From JAFGXW01 sp964634385 (GTDB lineage: Bacteria > Bacillota_I > Bacilli_A > Izemoplasmatales > Izemoplasmataceae), in the NCBI GenBank assembly GCA_964634385.1, contig CAZWIZ010000003.1:1-64000 (forward strand): 64,000 nucleotides of DNA, in the 5' to 3' direction. Made by a program: the position numbers and the translations under genes. Positions within the stretch are counted from its first letter, which is position 1. Each line of letters opens with the position of its first letter. The notes under the pieces were generated by a model, which did not search any database, was not told the origin of the DNA, and saw only the letters and a list, made by a program, of their open reading frames with translations. Positions 53,462 to 61,623 of this stretch are shown piece after piece.

Positions 53462-54802
53462 TTATATAACTTTTAAATATTTTTTTATTTCCCACTCAGA
53501 TACACTTTTTCTAAACTCATTCCATTCTTTATGTTTTGCAGCAATGAATTTTTGCATTACATGTTCACCTAACGCCTCTTTCATTACATTGCTGCTTGTT
53601 AATTCTTTTATAGCATCTTTAAGATTTTCTGGTAAGTTTGCTATTCCCATAGCTTCCCTTTCTTTTCTTGATAATTCATATAGATTTGCATATACTCGAT
53701 CTTTACACTTTAATTTGTTTTCAATACCGTCAAGTCCACTTGCTAATATTACAGACATAGCTAAATATGGGTTTGCAGAAGGATCCACACTTCTAATTTC
53801 AGTACGTGTTGCATTTCCTCTTTTAGCAGGTATTCTAATCATCGATGAGCGATTAGCATCACTCCATGATATATAGCACGGTGCCTCATACCCTGGAACT
53901 AATCTTTTATATGAATTCACTGTCGGGTTTGTTATTGCAGTAAAAGCTCTAGCATTTTTCATAATTCCAGCAATCCATTGTAATGTTACTTCACTTAATC
54001 CTATTTCTCCAGTTGGATCATCAAATGCGTTTTTTCCATTCATATTTGTTAAAGAACAATTCGTATGCATTCCTGATCCATTTATCTCGGCAATAGGTTT
54101 CGGCATAAAAGTAGCGTGTAAACCATGTCTTTTTGCAATGTTTTTTACTACTAATTTAAATGTTTGTAAGCTATCGCAAGCTTCAAGAGCACTCTCAAAT
54201 AAAAAATTAATTTCATGTTGTCCTGGGGCTACTTCATGGTGAGAAGCCTCCATATTAAAGCCTATTTTTTCTAATTCTAAAACAATATCTCTACGACAAT
54301 CTTCAGCACCGTCTAATGGTGCTAAATCAAAATAACCACCGTTATCGTTAAACTGTAAAGTAGGTTCTCCTTTTTCATCTAATTTAAATAAAAAGAATTC
54401 TGGTTCAACCCCTATATTAAAGGCTTTAAACCCTAATTTATGCATTTTTTCTAAATTTCTTTTTAAAACATATCTTGGATCTCCCATAAAAGGTTTTCCG
54501 TTGGGTAAGTAAATATCACAAATTAAACGTGCTACTTTTCCATAAGTAGTCTGTTCCCAAGACAAAATTAACCATGAATCTAAATCAGGTCTCAAATACA
54601 TATCTGCTTCTTGAATGCGAACAAACCCATCAATCGACGATCCATCAAACATTATTTCATCATTAAGAGCATCTTTTAAAATTCTAGCCGGAATTTCAAC
54701 GTTTTTTATAACCCCATGAATATCAGTAAACATTAATCGAATGTACTTTACATTTTCTTCTTTAGCGATTTTTATAATTTCATTTTTTGAATATTTAGCC
54801 AT
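53462..54802 (-). CDS. glnA: Glutamine synthetase, type I
   Basis: A 446-residue enzyme that joins ammonia to glutamate. FTDIHGVIKNVEIPA and MFDGSSIDGFVRIQEADM in the N-terminal beta-grasp, VEPEFFLF, EASHHEVAPGQHEINF, NGSGMHTNCSL, and the ATP/glutamate block TNPTVNSYKRLVPGYEAP. The ~445-residue length and the lack of an adenylylation-loop tyrosine extension fit the Firmicutes GSI-alpha form. The ATG at 54802 follows AAGGAGAG. A terminator preceded by two ANTAR-type hexaloop hairpins lies directly upstream. Confidence 0.96.
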   Translation of the reverse strand: MAKYSKNEIIKIAKEENVKYIRLMFTDIHGVIKNVEIPARILKDALNDEIMFDGSSIDGFVRIQEADMYLRPDLDSWLILSWEQTTYGKVARLICDIYLPNGKPFMGDPRYVLKRNLEKMHKLGFKAFNIGVEPEFFLFKLDEKGEPTLQFNDNGGYFDLAPLDGAEDCRRDIVLELEKIGFNMEASHHEVAPGQHEINFLFESALEACDSLQTFKLVVKNIAKRHGLHATFMPKPIAEINGSGMHTNCSLTNMNGKNAFDDPTGEIGLSEVTLQWIAGIMKNARAFTAITNPTVNSYKRLVPGYEAPCYISWSDANRSSMIRIPAKRGNATRTEIRSVDPSANPYLAMSVILASGLDGIENKLKCKDRVYANLYELSRKEREAMGIANLPENLKDAIKELTSSNVMKEALGEHVMQKFIAAKHKEWNEFRKSVSEWEIKKYLKVI

Positions 54803-54823
54803 TTTTTTCTCTCCTTCTAACAT

Positions 54824-54867
54824 AAAAAAAATGGTGTTTTTATATGCATTTAAGCATAAACACCATT
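54824..54867 (-). terminator. Leader terminator (attenuator) before glnA
   Basis: AATGGTGTTTATGC pairs with GCATATAAAAACACCATT, followed by T8, ending about 20 nt before the glnA start. Its 5' arm overlaps the second hexaloop hairpin, so the two structures exclude each other. Confidence 0.85.
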
Positions 54868-54907
54868 GTATTTATAATATTATTTGTTTTTTAGACTCCA
54901 TTGTCCA
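54855..54907 (-). promoter_or_regulatory. ANTAR-binding two-hexaloop RNA motif
   Basis: Hairpin P1 (54892-54907) has a 5-bp stem TGGAC/GTCTA and loop AATGGA. Hairpin P2 (54855-54876) has stem TATAAA-bulge-C/GTTTATG and loop AATGGT. Both loops have A at position 1 and G at position 4, the hallmark of ANTAR antitermination targets. P2 overlaps the terminator arm. The ANTAR protein is encoded 27 nt upstream. Confidence 0.75.
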
Positions 54908-54933
54908 TTAAATTTATTATAGATAGAGACATT

Positions 54934-55485
54934 TTAAATGTCAATCTTATTTTCAATAATGAGATTAGCGGTTTCCAATTTCGACAATCTTAAATCCATT
55001 GCTGTTTTTTGAATATATTTATGTGCTTTAGTTTCGCTAAAGCCTTTAATCATTAAAATACTTTTAGCCTTATTTACCAACTTAATACTTTTAAGTTGAT
55101 CTTTCAATTGCTCATTTTCAATTTTACATTTATTTATTTCAGTAATATATTTTAATGAATTTTTTATAATTGATAAAAATTCTGTTTCTATGTTGTTTTC
55201 ATCAATTATACTAAAATACAAATTATCTAAGATATTATAAAATTCTCCTATCGCTACAATATTATTAATATAAAGCACAAAGATTTTTTGTTCTAAAACA
55301 ATTGATTCTAATACTTTTGGTAAATTAGGTATATTGTTTTTATATGTGAAAATAACTACATCATATTTATTAAAAGAATTCATTGTAAACTTTGTAATGA
55401 AATCACCTTTAATTTCATTAAATATTAATATTTTATTTATTCTCTTGTCAATATACCCATTACTTTTAATAACTGCTACTCTCAT
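54934..55485 (-). CDS. ANTAR-domain antiterminator, likely regulator of glnA
   Basis: A 183-residue protein. The C-terminal ~55 residues are an ANTAR domain (VNKAKSILMIKGFSETKAHK, then DLRLSKLETANLII). A short coiled coil precedes it (about 115-135). The N-terminal ~105 residues look like a receiver-fold pseudo-domain (DVVIFTYKNN; KIFVLYINNIVAIGEF) without the usual phospho-aspartate context. AAAGGGGTGATTTT precedes the ATG. It lies between glyA and glnA and directly upstream of the hexaloop motif. Control of glnA by antitermination is inferred from known clostridial systems of this layout. Confidence 0.9.
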   Translation of the reverse strand: MRVAVIKSNGYIDKRINKILIFNEIKGDFITKFTMNSFNKYDVVIFTYKNNIPNLPKVLESIVLEQKIFVLYINNIVAIGEFYNILDNLYFSIIDENNIETEFLSIIKNSLKYITEINKCKIENEQLKDQLKSIKLVNKAKSILMIKGFSETKAHKYIQKTAMDLRLSKLETANLIIENKIDI

Positions 55486-55518
55486 AAAATCACCCCTTTG
55501 TGATAAGAGTATATTATA

Positions 55519-56760
55519 TTAATAATTTAATGGATATTTATCTGTTAATTCTTTTACTGTTTTTCTAACCTCTTCTAATATTTCTTCATTTTCTGGGTTC
55601 ATTAGTGTTTTATATAAACATTCTGCTATTATCTTCATATCTTCTTTTTTGAATCCACGTGTTGTAATAGCAGGAGTGCCCAATCTTATACCACTAGTAA
55701 TAAACGGTTTTTCAGTATCATTCGGTACAGTATTTTTATTAGTTGTAATATGTACCTTATCAAGTAATTTTTCAGCATCTTTTCCTGTTAAACCTGTTAA
55801 CGATTTTACTTCTAGCAAGATTAAATGATTATCAGTTCCACCAGATACTACTCTAAATCCAAGTTCATTCAATTGGAATGCTAATTCTGCTGCATTTTCA
55901 ACTACATGTTCTTGATAAGTCTTAAATTCTGGCAAAAGCGCTTCTTTAAATGCTGCTGCCTTAGCAGCGATAATATGCATTAAAGGTCCCCCTTGAATTC
56001 CAGGAAAAATAGTTCTGTTTATATCTTTATAAATTGTAAAATTATTAGTTAATATTAACCCACCACGTGGGCCTCTTAAGGTTTTATGAGTTGTTGAAGT
56101 TACAATATCAGCATAATCACAAGGATTTTGATGAAGACCTGTTGCTACTAATCCAGCAATGTGTGCCATATCAACCATTAATTTAGCTCCAACTAAATCT
56201 GCGATTTCACGCATTCTTTTAAAATCTATTTTTCTTGGATAAGCACTTGCACCAGCAACAATTAATTGTGGTTGTGATTTTATAGCTATTTTTTCGAGTT
56301 CATCATAATCAATTTGTTCAGTAATATTATTTACACCATAACTTACAAAATTATAATCAATCCCACTAAAATTAAGTGGATGTCCATGTGTTAAATGTCC
56401 TCCATGACTTAAACTCATTCCTAACACAGTATCTCCGTGTTTAATTACTGCTCGATAAGCTCCCATATTTGCCGTTGAACCAGAATGTGGTTGCACATTA
56501 GCGTATTTCACGTTAAATAATTTTTTCACTCTGTCTCTTGCTAAATTTTCGACAATATCAACAAACTCACATCCACCGTAATATCTTCTACCAGGATATC
56601 CTTCAGCATATTTATTTGTCAAAACACTACCTTGAGCCTCTAATACTTCTTTAGATACAAAGTTTTCACTTGCAATCAATTCAATATGTGAATCTTGTCT
56701 TTGTTTTTCTGATTCTATCGCTTCATATAATTCTAAATCATTTTCTCTTAAATTACTCAT
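55519..56760 (-). CDS. glyA: Serine hydroxymethyltransferase
   Basis: A 413-residue PLP enzyme interconverting serine and glycine with tetrahydrofolate. N-terminal HIELIASENFVSKEVLEAQG, YAEGYPGRRYYGGCEFVD, GHLTHGH, and the PLP-lysine block DIVTSTTHKTLRGPRGGLIL. The ATG at 56760 follows AAAGGAGAATAAG; the longer frame to 56793 includes that site. It is 33 bp upstream of the ANTAR gene with no terminator between, so readthrough is likely. It supplies one-carbon units used by FolD. Confidence 0.97.
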   Translation of the reverse strand: MSNLRENDLELYEAIESEKQRQDSHIELIASENFVSKEVLEAQGSVLTNKYAEGYPGRRYYGGCEFVDIVENLARDRVKKLFNVKYANVQPHSGSTANMGAYRAVIKHGDTVLGMSLSHGGHLTHGHPLNFSGIDYNFVSYGVNNITEQIDYDELEKIAIKSQPQLIVAGASAYPRKIDFKRMREIADLVGAKLMVDMAHIAGLVATGLHQNPCDYADIVTSTTHKTLRGPRGGLILTNNFTIYKDINRTIFPGIQGGPLMHIIAAKAAAFKEALLPEFKTYQEHVVENAAELAFQLNELGFRVVSGGTDNHLILLEVKSLTGLTGKDAEKLLDKVHITTNKNTVPNDTEKPFITSGIRLGTPAITTRGFKKEDMKIIAECLYKTLMNPENEEILEEVRKTVKELTDKYPLNY

Positions 56761-57004
56761 CTTATTCTCCTTTTTTAACAAAAAAATAGACAACTTTTAC
56801 GTCGTTTTTGTTGCATATTTATTGTAATTTCAAAATAGATATATATATAATTTTAGTAGATTTACCTCATAATGTAAACACTTACTTTTTATATATTATA
56901 ATATTTATAATTTGGATGTACCATTATGAAATTCATCACGAACGCTTTTATTCAATTTCTGATAAAGAGCTGATTTGTAATAATAGTGTTATTTAAATAT
57001 GTCA
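56761..57004. other. Spacer upstream of glyA, no gene
   Basis: AT-rich. A single CACGAACG-like PurBox half site lies near 56936-56944. An imperfect GCAACAAAAACGACGT inverted element occurs near 56790-56813. No gene or known riboswitch was recognised. Confidence 0.4.
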
Positions 57005-57045
57005 AAAGAAAAAGAGCAGTTAAATTTACTAATTTAACTGCTCTT
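57005..57045 (-). terminator. Purine permease terminator
   Basis: AAGAGCAGTTAAATT with its complement forms a 15-bp stem, followed by T-rich sequence on the minus strand. Confidence 0.85.
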
Positions 57046-57056
57046 GTTAAATCTGT

Positions 57057-58436
57057 TTAAATATTTTGAAGAATGAATGTAATTAGGAATACTACCCCTA
57101 ATCCATACATTACTTTATTAACTTCTCTCCATTTTCCCTCAGCTACTTTAACTATTGGATAGAAGATAAATCCAACTGCAATACCTGTAGCGATTGAATA
57201 TGTCAATATCATAAAAATAATTGTTAAAAACGCTGATATAGCAATAGCTTTATCACTCCAATCAATATTTTTAAGTTGTCCAACCATTAAAGTACCTACA
57301 AGTACTAATGCCATTGCAGTAACTGGACTAAAGAATACATCTAACGCTGGGTCATAAACTCCATTAATAATACTTAATACTGGATAAATAAATAATGAAA
57401 GTAAGAATAATATAGCAACAACAACACTACTTAATCCTGTACGAGCACCTTGTTCAATACCTGTAGAAGATTCAATATATGAAGTAACATTTGATGTTCC
57501 AAAAATTGCTCCTGTCATTGTTCCAATTGAATCCGCGATTAATGCTTTATCAGAACCGACAATTTCACCTTTTTCATTAATTAATCCTGCTTGATTTCCA
57601 ACTGCCATTAATGTTCCTGCAGTATCAAAGAAATCTACAAATAATAATGTAAAGATAATAGTAAATACTTGCGGATTAGAAAATAATTCTCCGAAGCCAG
57701 TAAATGCAGCTCCAAATGTTTGTCCAGCACCATCAAATAATGCAGATAAAGTGAAAAGTCCATCATTTGCATATGCAGGCATTAAATCAACACCAAGAAG
57801 TCCTAGTATTAATCCTACAATTGCAGTAGTGAAAATTGCTGCAATTAAAGCAAATCTGTTACCCATTGCATATAAAATAAATACTAATATAATTCCGAAT
57901 ATACCTAACATTACTGTAGGATGTCCTAAATTACCTAATGCAACAAATGTAGACGGATTTGCAACAATGATTCCTGCATTCTTTAATCCGATAAATGCGA
58001 TAAAGAAACCAATACCTGCTCCGACAGCGAACTTAAGTCCTTGTGGTATAGAGTTGATAATTGATTTTCTCAATCCTGAGATTGAAATTAAGAAGAATAA
58101 AAATCCTGAAAGTAAAACTGCTGATAATGCTGCTTGCCAAGATAAACCATATCCAAATAATACAAGAGTAAATGTAAAAAATGCATTTAACCCCATACCT
58201 GGTGCTAAAGCAATAGGCAAATTAGCAAAGATACCCATTACTAACGTAGCGATTGCTGCTGAAACAGCTGTTGCAAAGAATACTCCACCAAGTGGAACAC
58301 CGGCTGCAGAAAGCATGAACGAGTTTACTGGCAAAACATAAGCCATTGCCAAAAATGTAGTTACTCCACCAATTAACTCAGTAGAAATATTTGACCCGCG
58401 TTCTTCTAACTTAAAATAAGTTTTAATCCATTCCAT
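57057..58436 (-). CDS. NCS2-family purine permease
   Basis: A 459-residue membrane protein with about 12-14 helices, of the AzgA-like NCS2 branch that carries adenine, guanine or hypoxanthine. Conserved TELIGGVTTFLAMAYVLPVN, ALAPGMGLNAFFTFTLV, FVDFFDTAGTLMAVGNQAG and GTSNVTSYIESSTGIEQGA. The guanine-type riboswitch upstream supports a guanine/hypoxanthine substrate. ACGGAGGATTTTTTTA precedes the ATG. It is monocistronic. Confidence 0.94.
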   Translation of the reverse strand: MEWIKTYFKLEERGSNISTELIGGVTTFLAMAYVLPVNSFMLSAAGVPLGGVFFATAVSAAIATLVMGIFANLPIALAPGMGLNAFFTFTLVLFGYGLSWQAALSAVLLSGFLFFLISISGLRKSIINSIPQGLKFAVGAGIGFFIAFIGLKNAGIIVANPSTFVALGNLGHPTVMLGIFGIILVFILYAMGNRFALIAAIFTTAIVGLILGLLGVDLMPAYANDGLFTLSALFDGAGQTFGAAFTGFGELFSNPQVFTIIFTLLFVDFFDTAGTLMAVGNQAGLINEKGEIVGSDKALIADSIGTMTGAIFGTSNVTSYIESSTGIEQGARTGLSSVVVAILFLLSLFIYPVLSIINGVYDPALDVFFSPVTAMALVLVGTLMVGQLKNIDWSDKAIAISAFLTIIFMILTYSIATGIAVGFIFYPIVKVAEGKWREVNKVMYGLGVVFLITFILQNI

Positions 58437-58523
58437 TAAAAAAATCCTCCGTTTTCTATATTTTTGTCTTTAGTTAGAAAAAATATTTCGAAAAAAGGAG
58501 AATAATCTCTAAAAAATAAAAAT

Positions 58524-58594
58524 GTACTATAGTCCCACTGTTTACGGCTGTGGGGTAGAGACTATCGAACCTTATTATCGAAAATATATAATAC
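58524..58594 (-). promoter_or_regulatory. Purine riboswitch, guanine type
   Basis: The aptamer contains AGTCTCTACC, a P3 stem CCCAC/GTGGG, the L3 loop CCGTAAAC and GACTATAG, closed by P1 GTATTATA/TATAGTAC. The discriminating base (position 74) is C in GACTAT, which pairs with guanine or hypoxanthine. A weak GAGA/TCTC hairpin with T6 (about 58494-58512) may be the terminator. It lies 90 nt upstream of the permease. Confidence 0.93.
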
Positions 58595-58637
58595 TAACTA
58601 GCTATAATAGTATCAAAAAGAGACAAAAAACACAATA

Positions 58638-58686
58638 GAAAAAAAGAATTCTTAATTAGATAAATTCTAATTAAGAATTCTTTTTC
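58638..58686 (-). terminator. Terminator of the DUF1461 gene
   Basis: A 17-bp stem AAGAATTCTTAATTAGA with its complement, followed by a minus-strand T-run; the stop codon is inside the stem. Confidence 0.85.
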
Positions 58687-59311
58687 TATAAATATGTTCG
58701 TTTACAAAATAAATTACCCCTAGTGATAAGGAAAATGCTCCTAAAACTATAATCCCACTAACCATCCAAAAATTTAATGGTAATAAAATTATTAAAACAT
58801 CTGTATTGTAGAGTAACCAATTATCATTTGTAAAAAATAGTTTATGAAAAATAGTAAAGGCACCATTAAAATCAATTACAAAAGATACTCCCATAAAAAT
58901 TACAAATACCATCGGGGCTAAATATAAACTCTTAAACGTTTTATAAAACTGCTCATAGTTCTTTTTATATAATATAATTGATAAGGATAAGCCTATAATA
59001 AGTGATACTAATGCACTAATTCTTAAATTTGTATATAAATTTTTTACATCAATCATATGACTAATTTCAACATCTCTCATAATCACTGAATTATCATTTT
59101 CATCTAATCCAAAGTCTAAATCATCATAACGATAATTTAAATATCCAATAATTCTATCAACCGCATAATCATGATCAAAATAAACATCTTCGTGTGACTT
59201 ATAATGTCCTTTCGATAAAATAAGATAAGGTTTTGATGTAATAAGTGATACAAAAAAGATTAGAAGAAAGAATGGTATTAATACACTAATAATAATTCTT
59301 ATTGTTTTCAT
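58667..59311 (-). CDS. TIGR01906/DUF1461 integral membrane protein
   Basis: A 214-residue membrane protein. N-terminal helix (about 5-26), extracellular loop with DYAVDRIIGYLNYRYDD and the family motif SHMIDVKNLYTNLR (near 83), then three more helices (about 98-116, 130-150, 178-203). The family is widespread in Firmicutes and has no known function. Confidence 0.85.
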   Translation of the reverse strand: MKTIRIIISVLIPFFLLIFFVSLITSKPYLILSKGHYKSHEDVYFDHDYAVDRIIGYLNYRYDDLDFGLDENDNSVIMRDVEISHMIDVKNLYTNLRISALVSLIIGLSLSIILYKKNYEQFYKTFKSLYLAPMVFVIFMGVSFVIDFNGAFTIFHKLFFTNDNWLLYNTDVLIILLPLNFWMVSGIIVLGAFSLSLGVIYFVNEHIYRKRILN

Positions 59312-59359
59312 TTTATCTCTCCATTCAAAAGGAATAAAAACTAAATATATGTTTAACTT

Positions 59360-60652
59360 CTAAATTCCTACCCTTTTGTATATTTCATTTACATTTTTTA
59401 AAAAGTATTTTACTTTAAATATTTCATTTAATTCTTTTTCATTTAAATATTTATTTATTATTTTATCTTTTTGAAGTAATTCTTTAAAACTAATATTATT
59501 GTTAAAGCTATTCATTGCCAAAGGTTGAACAAAATCATACACTTTTTCACGGGATAACCCTTTGTCTATAAGTTTTGTAAGGACTCGTTGTGAAAATACA
59601 GCTCCATTTGTAATATATATATTTTGAAGCATGCGTTCTTCAAAAACTGTTAAATTATCTAATACTTTCATATAACGGTTTAGCATATAATCTAATAACA
59701 TTACAGCATCAGGAATAATAATTCTTTCAACAGAAGAATGCGAAATATCTCTTTCATGCCATAATGGAATGTTTTCATAAGCGCTTACCATATATCCTCT
59801 TAAAACACGAGAACATCCTGAAATGTTTTCTGATGAAATAGGATTTCGTTTGTGCGGCATTGCACTAGATCCTTTTTGTCCTTTTCTAAAAAACTCTTCA
59901 ACTTCTCTTATTTCCGTTCTTTGAAGATGTCTTATTTCAACAGCTATTTTATCGATGGTAGCCCCTATTAAAGCAATTAATGCCATATAATCAGCGTGTC
60001 TATCTCTTTGCAATACTTGCGTTGAAATATTAACTGAGGTAATTCCTAATTTTTCACAAACATAATCTTGTACAAATGGCGGTGTATTAGCAAAATTGCC
60101 TACTGCTCCACTAATTTTACCAACCTCAACTTCTTTTCTTACTTGGACAAATCTTTTCAAATGACGATTAAACTCATCATACCAAAGTGCCCATTTCAAT
60201 CCAAATGAAGTGATTTCAGCATGAACCCCATGTGTTCTCCCTATACAAGGTGTATTTTTATATTTAATCGCTTGTTTCTTTAAAATTTTTTGAAATTCTA
60301 ACAAATCATTCCATAATATATCATTTGCTTGTTTAAAAATATATCCATTTGCTGTATCAACCACATCTGTAGAAGTTAATCCATAATGAACCCATTTCTT
60401 TTCTTCACCTAAATATTCACTAATATTTCTAGTAAAGGCGATAATATCGTGTCTTGTAGTCTGTTCTATCTCTTTTATTCTTTTTATAGTAAATTTAGCA
60501 TTCTCTTTTATTTTTGTTACATCTTCCGTAGGGATTTTGCCTAATTTATTCCAAGCTTCCAAACTAAATAATTCCACTAACAAAAGTGAATTAAATTTAT
60601 TTTCTTCTGAATATAGATTAAACATTATTTCTCTACGATATCTCTCAATCAT
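59360..60652 (-). CDS. purB: Adenylosuccinate lyase
   Basis: A 430-residue enzyme acting twice in purine synthesis (SAICAR to AICAR; adenylosuccinate to AMP). MIERYRREIM at the start, YGLTSTDVVDTANG, GRTHGVHAEITSFG, and the fumarase-superfamily signature GSSAMPHKRNPISSEN near 265. Its ATG overlaps the folD stop by 4 bp, so it is coupled to folD. Confidence 0.97.
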   Translation of the reverse strand: MIERYRREIMFNLYSEENKFNSLLLVELFSLEAWNKLGKIPTEDVTKIKENAKFTIKRIKEIEQTTRHDIIAFTRNISEYLGEEKKWVHYGLTSTDVVDTANGYIFKQANDILWNDLLEFQKILKKQAIKYKNTPCIGRTHGVHAEITSFGLKWALWYDEFNRHLKRFVQVRKEVEVGKISGAVGNFANTPPFVQDYVCEKLGITSVNISTQVLQRDRHADYMALIALIGATIDKIAVEIRHLQRTEIREVEEFFRKGQKGSSAMPHKRNPISSENISGCSRVLRGYMVSAYENIPLWHERDISHSSVERIIIPDAVMLLDYMLNRYMKVLDNLTVFEERMLQNIYITNGAVFSQRVLTKLIDKGLSREKVYDFVQPLAMNSFNNNISFKELLQKDKIINKYLNEKELNEIFKVKYFLKNVNEIYKRVGI

Positions 60653-61500
60653 TTTTCCATAATCCCTTTAAAACATTCTATTGTATTTTGTAACAAAGAA
60701 GTTATTGTCATTGGTCCAACTCCACCAGGTACAGGTGTTATAAATGAAGCAATGTCTTTTAAATCATCAAAATCACAATCTCCAACTAATTTCCCATCTA
60801 CTCTATTAACTCCAACATCAATAATTATTGCTCCAGGTTTAACCATATCTTTAGTAACTGTATGAGCTCTCCCTACTGCTGCAACAATAATATCAGCTTG
60901 TAAACATTTTTCTTTTAAATTTCGTGTTCTAGAATGAGCAATTTGAATAGTGGCATGTTGACCCATCAAAAGCATAGCTACAGGTTTTCCCACTAAATTA
61001 CTTCTACCAATAATTAAAGCGTCTTTTCCTTTTAATTCAATATTTTTACTCTTTAACATTGTCATAATACCTTTTGGTGTAGCCGGTAAAATACAAGGTC
61101 TTCCTAAATGCATATAAGCAACATTTAATGGATGAAATCCATCAACATCTTTTTCTATTGAGATAGCATCAATAATTTTATCTTCGTTAATATGTTTGGG
61201 GATTGGTAATTGTACTAAAATACCATGAACTCCAGAATCTGCGTTTAATTCATTTATAATCTTTAACAACTCTTTTTCTGTAATATCTGATTCTTTTCTA
61301 ATAATAGTACTATCCATTCCCGCTTTAAGGCACGCTCTTTTCTTAGCTTTAACATAAGATTCACTAGCTGGATCATTTCCTACTAAAATAACTACAAGAT
61401 GAGGAACTGTTCCATAAGTAGCTTTTAACTTTATAACTTCTTCTCTTACTTCTTCTCTAACCTCTTTTGATAATTCTTTTCCACTAATAATTTCTCCCAT
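60649..61500 (-). CDS. folD: Methylenetetrahydrofolate dehydrogenase / methenyl-THF cyclohydrolase
   Basis: A 283-residue bifunctional folate enzyme. Catalytic lysine block ASESYVKAKKRACLKAG (near 50), GILVQLPIPKHINED, KDVDGFHPLNVA, the dinucleotide motif GRSNLVGKPVAMLL and the C-terminal PGGVGPMTITSLLQNT. It produces 10-formyl-THF for purine synthesis, consistent with the overlapping purB, and takes one-carbon units from GlyA. Confidence 0.97.
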   Translation of the reverse strand: MGEIISGKELSKEVREEVREEVIKLKATYGTVPHLVVILVGNDPASESYVKAKKRACLKAGMDSTIIRKESDITEKELLKIINELNADSGVHGILVQLPIPKHINEDKIIDAISIEKDVDGFHPLNVAYMHLGRPCILPATPKGIMTMLKSKNIELKGKDALIIGRSNLVGKPVAMLLMGQHATIQIAHSRTRNLKEKCLQADIIVAAVGRAHTVTKDMVKPGAIIIDVGVNRVDGKLVGDCDFDDLKDIASFITPVPGGVGPMTITSLLQNTIECFKGIMEK

Positions 61501-61623
61501 AATTTTTCTCCTTTTATTAAATATTCATTTCCTTTATCATAACACAATCTTTTTCTTATTTCGAACTACAATATTATATTTGATTTAAAGATTTTTATTA
61601 AATGAAATATTAATTATGCTATT

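Noticed and set aside
56936..56944. PurBox-like CACGAACG upstream of glyA
   Set aside because: Only one half site was seen; PurR operators need two spaced inverted copies.
57751..58341. 196-residue plus-strand frame
   Set aside because: Antisense to the NCS2 permease; composition is the reverse complement of membrane-protein codons and it has no ribosome site.
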